The position numbers were made by a program, and so were the translations under genes. 6,624 nt of DNA from NCBI GenBank assembly GCA_013330355.1, contig DUIM01000116.1, forward strand, positions 1 to 6,624, given 5' to 3'. The notes below the pieces were generated by a model, which was given only the letters and a program-made list of their open reading frames with translations, made no database searches and was not told the DNA's origin. Positions 4,769-6,624 of this stretch are shown one piece after another (positions within the stretch are counted from its first letter, which is position 1; every line of letters starts with the position of its first letter). The stretch is from Methanosarcinales archaeon. GTDB taxonomy: Archaea; Halobacteriota; Methanosarcinia; Methanosarcinales; Methanocomedenaceae.

Positions 4769-6502
4769 ATGGTACCGAATCTAATATTCAAGGATCATAA
4801 GTATAATCTGCTGACAATCCTGGTTATTTGTATTTTTGCCATTTCCCTTATTATATTTCTTGGATCCAGGAGTAATGAAGAGGTACAGAATATAGTACAG
4901 GAACAGTTCAATGAACAACAGCTGTTACTTGCAAGGCAGTCCACGGATGGAATTGAGGAATTTTTAAACCAGAAGACTACAATCATTGAAATACTGGCCA
5001 ATGAGATATCGGATAAACCACCTGATGAAGTGGTAACTTCTTTTATTAATGTCTATAATGAAACAACTGGCATATATGTTATTGAATTCGTGAACGAAAG
5101 CGGTATCTTGACCCTTGGATATCCTGAGGAAAACAGTCCGCTTGGTTATGACCTTTATGAAAATAACCAGGAATTGGCATTTGAACGAGCCAGGGACAAC
5201 AGGGAGATTTACATTTCAAGCCCCACATTCTTATTGGAGGGGGGGATGGGGGTTTTTATCTGGACACCTGTTTATAAGGGTGACGAGTTCAAAGGCGTCG
5301 TAATTGTGATAATAAGGATATCGGATATTTCAGACCGATTCCTGGACAATTGTGAATCCCCGCATGAGATTTATATGATCGATAAGCGAGGGACAATATT
5401 GTATGACAGTTCCAATAGATACCGCTGGGGACGGAATTATCTGGAAAAACTGGGTAATGAAAGTCCATATCTACAGCAGATACTCCATCAACAGATGAAT
5501 GGTTCTGAAGGCACAGGTTATTATTTGGAGATGAATGGTTCTGAAAAGAGATTAATAGCTTATTCTCCTATTCACTGGCGTAACCAGCTATGGTCTGTTG
5601 CAGTGACATCACCGGCATCGGAAGTGGACACACTGATAAATTCTGTTTATGTGAAACAAGGCGTGTTCATCGGCGTATCAGGTATTTTCCTTTTACTGGG
5701 AAGTTTTTCAATTATCCTGTTACTGACAAGATGGAATAAATCACTGGAACTTGAGGTGGCCGGCAAGACCAGTGAGATCACAAAATCCAATGAACTCCTG
5801 AAGCGGGCGAATAAAAAACTAATGGAACTGGACAAGCTGAAATCGGATTTTGTGTCAATGGTCTCGCATGAATTAAAGACTCCGCTGACCCCTATGAAAA
5901 CTTCAGCTGAATTCCTGTTGCAAAATGACCCGGATGTGGATGTCAGAAGGGAAATGCTTGAGTTGATCGTAAGGAATATCGACCGCCAGACAAGAATGGT
6001 AAACGACATGCTGGATATTTCAAGGATCGAATCAGGCAATATGAGATTCAGGAAGGAAATGCTGGATATTGGTGAGATTATTTATTCTGCTATTGAAACA
6101 ATGAAAAAGCAATCAGAAGAAAAGAATATAAACATTACTACCGACATCCCTACCGGCCTTACAAAGATCAATGCTGATAAAGATAAACTGATCCAGGTGT
6201 TTGTTAACCTATTAAGTAATGCATTGAAATTCACGCCCAATGGTGGGAATGTGGAAATAAAAGCTTTCGAATCAGGGAAATATATTGAAGTACATGTGAA
6301 AGACGACGGGATAGGTATCCCGCCCGACAAGATCAATAAAATATTTAACACATTTTACCAGATCGATAATACTTATGCCCGCCCCTATGGTGGTTCAGGA
6401 CTTGGGCTGGCTATCACAAAAAGTATAATGGAAGGGCAGGGTGGGGCGATTAGGGTGGAAAGTACACTGGGTGAGGGGAGTGTATTCATTTTAACATTTT
6501 GA
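4769..6502 (+). CDS. Membrane histidine kinase with extracellular Cache-like sensor domain
   Basis: Protein of 577 residues from ATG 4769. TM1 is about 14-32 and TM2 about 298-321, enclosing about 265 extracytoplasmic residues. That size, the long helix after TM1 (QEQFNEQQLLLARQSTDGIEEFL) and the segments GIYVIEFVNESG and IYMIDKRGTILYDS fit a double Cache domain, which binds small ligands. A charged helix (about 323-355) links TM2 directly to the HisKA domain; no HAMP or PAS is seen. Kinase motifs are complete: His367 in SHELKTPL, N-box Asn480 and Asn484 (NLLSNALKF), G1 box DDGIGIP from Asp512-Asp513, and G2 box GGSGLGLA 541-548. The Glu-x-x-Thr after His367 suggests phosphatase activity too. 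An alternative TTG start at 4727 would overlap the regulator stop as TTGA and add 14 residues; I prefer ATG because the extra residues derive from a TA-repeat stretch. Ligand is unknown. Confidence 0.9.
   Translation: MVPNLIFKDHKYNLLTILVICIFAISLIIFLGSRSNEEVQNIVQEQFNEQQLLLARQSTDGIEEFLNQKTTIIEILANEISDKPPDEVVTSFINVYNETTGIYVIEFVNESGILTLGYPEENSPLGYDLYENNQELAFERARDNREIYISSPTFLLEGGMGVFIWTPVYKGDEFKGVVIVIIRISDISDRFLDNCESPHEIYMIDKRGTILYDSSNRYRWGRNYLEKLGNESPYLQQILHQQMNGSEGTGYYLEMNGSEKRLIAYSPIHWRNQLWSVAVTSPASEVDTLINSVYVKQGVFIGVSGIFLLLGSFSIILLLTRWNKSLELEVAGKTSEITKSNELLKRANKKLMELDKLKSDFVSMVSHELKTPLTPMKTSAEFLLQNDPDVDVRREMLELIVRNIDRQTRMVNDMLDISRIESGNMRFRKEMLDIGEIIYSAIETMKKQSEEKNINITTDIPTGLTKINADKDKLIQVFVNLLSNALKFTPNGGNVEIKAFESGKYIEVHVKDDGIGIPPDKINKIFNTFYQIDNTYARPYGGSGLGLAITKSIMEGQGGAIRVESTLGEGSVFILTF
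5239..5252 (+). repeat. G-rich tract (G7 then G5) inside the kinase sensor domain
   Basis: Seven G (5239-5245), AT, then five G (5248-5252) encode Gly-Gly-Met-Gly within the Cache-like domain. The reading frame is intact on both sides. It is the longest G homopolymer in the window. Confidence 0.9.
5493..5545 (+). repeat. Two perfect 17-bp direct repeats, 36 bp apart, in the kinase gene
   Basis: AGATGAATGGTTCTGAA occurs at 5493-5509 and again at 5529-5545. The 36-bp period is in frame, so the protein carries Met-Asn-Gly-Ser-Glu twice, 12 residues apart (starting at 243 and 255), on either side of a GTGYYLE strand near the end of the sensor domain. Confidence 0.9.
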
Positions 6503-6530
6503 AGATAGCTGTTTTATATTATATTGAAAC

Positions 6531-6573
6531 AGTCAAATTAGCATTTTGACTTAAGAAACTATCTGTTTTTTTT
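6531..6573 (+). terminator. Hairpin plus T8 terminator of the two-component operon
   Basis: AGTCAAA (6531-6537) and TTTGACT (6545-6551) form a 7-bp stem with a 7-nt loop, and a run of eight T follows at 6566-6573. The T-run is the main signal expected by archaeal polymerase. It lies 64 bases after the kinase stop. Nothing further could be recognised from 6574 to the window end. Confidence 0.55.
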
Positions 6574-6624
6574 AGATTGCCTGAATTTATCTTCACATCA
6601 AACGTTGCGCTATTAATAACTACC

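Noticed and set aside
5647..6039. Antisense open frame of 130 codons opposite the kinase
   Set aside because: It covers the highly conserved TM2 and HisKA region on the other strand and its Ser/Leu-rich composition is typical of a shadow frame.
1..6624. CRISPR arrays, tRNA or rRNA genes, transposases, integrases, defence genes
   Set aside because: No spaced repeat array, no cloverleaf or conserved rRNA sequence, and no reading frame with transposase, recombinase, nuclease or toxin motifs was seen on either strand.

Overview
This window looks like a chromosomal segment of a methane-cycling archaeon, most probably of the Methanosarcinales type (methanogen or ANME relative). Three things point there. 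The largest recognised gene encodes the double-ATPase component A2 of the methyl-coenzyme M reductase activation system (AtwA). Promoters look archaeal, being AT-rich TATA-like boxes with no bacterial -35/-10 pairs. Two genes carry Shine-Dalgarno sequences matching the archaeal 16S 3' end (GGAGG, GGTGAT). The genus cannot be fixed from the sequence alone.

Layout: (1) 1-592, minus strand, the 5' part of a secreted lipoprotein with beta-propeller-like repeats, cut by the window edge. (2) 593-811, a divergent promoter region. (3) 812-2545, plus strand, atwA, followed by a T-tract and a clear hairpin. (4) 2666-3757, plus strand, a membrane-anchored SppA-type signal peptide peptidase (family S49) with an intact Ser-Lys dyad. 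(5) 3783-4064, minus strand, a small winged-helix regulator convergent with sppA. (6) 4065-4217, a second divergent promoter region with an inverted repeat. (7) 4218-6502, plus strand, a two-component pair: a response regulator with an AsnC/Lrp-like helix-turn-helix in front of its receiver domain, then a membrane histidine kinase with a large extracellular Cache-like sensor. A hairpin plus T8 tract follows. No RNA gene, CRISPR array or mobile element was seen, and no gene-free stretch exceeds 300 bases.

The kinase and response regulator almost certainly work together: an extracytoplasmic ligand is sensed and phosphate passes from the kinase His to Asp98 of the regulator. AtwA acts in the cytoplasm on MCR. 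SppA and the lipoprotein belong to the cell envelope. Nothing shows that these modules are functionally linked. I found no convincing undescribed multi-gene system. The features most worth a second look are the inverted domain order and acidic recognition helix of the response regulator, the asymmetry of the two AtwA nucleotide-binding domains, and a possible mini-ORF whose stop overlaps the atwA start.
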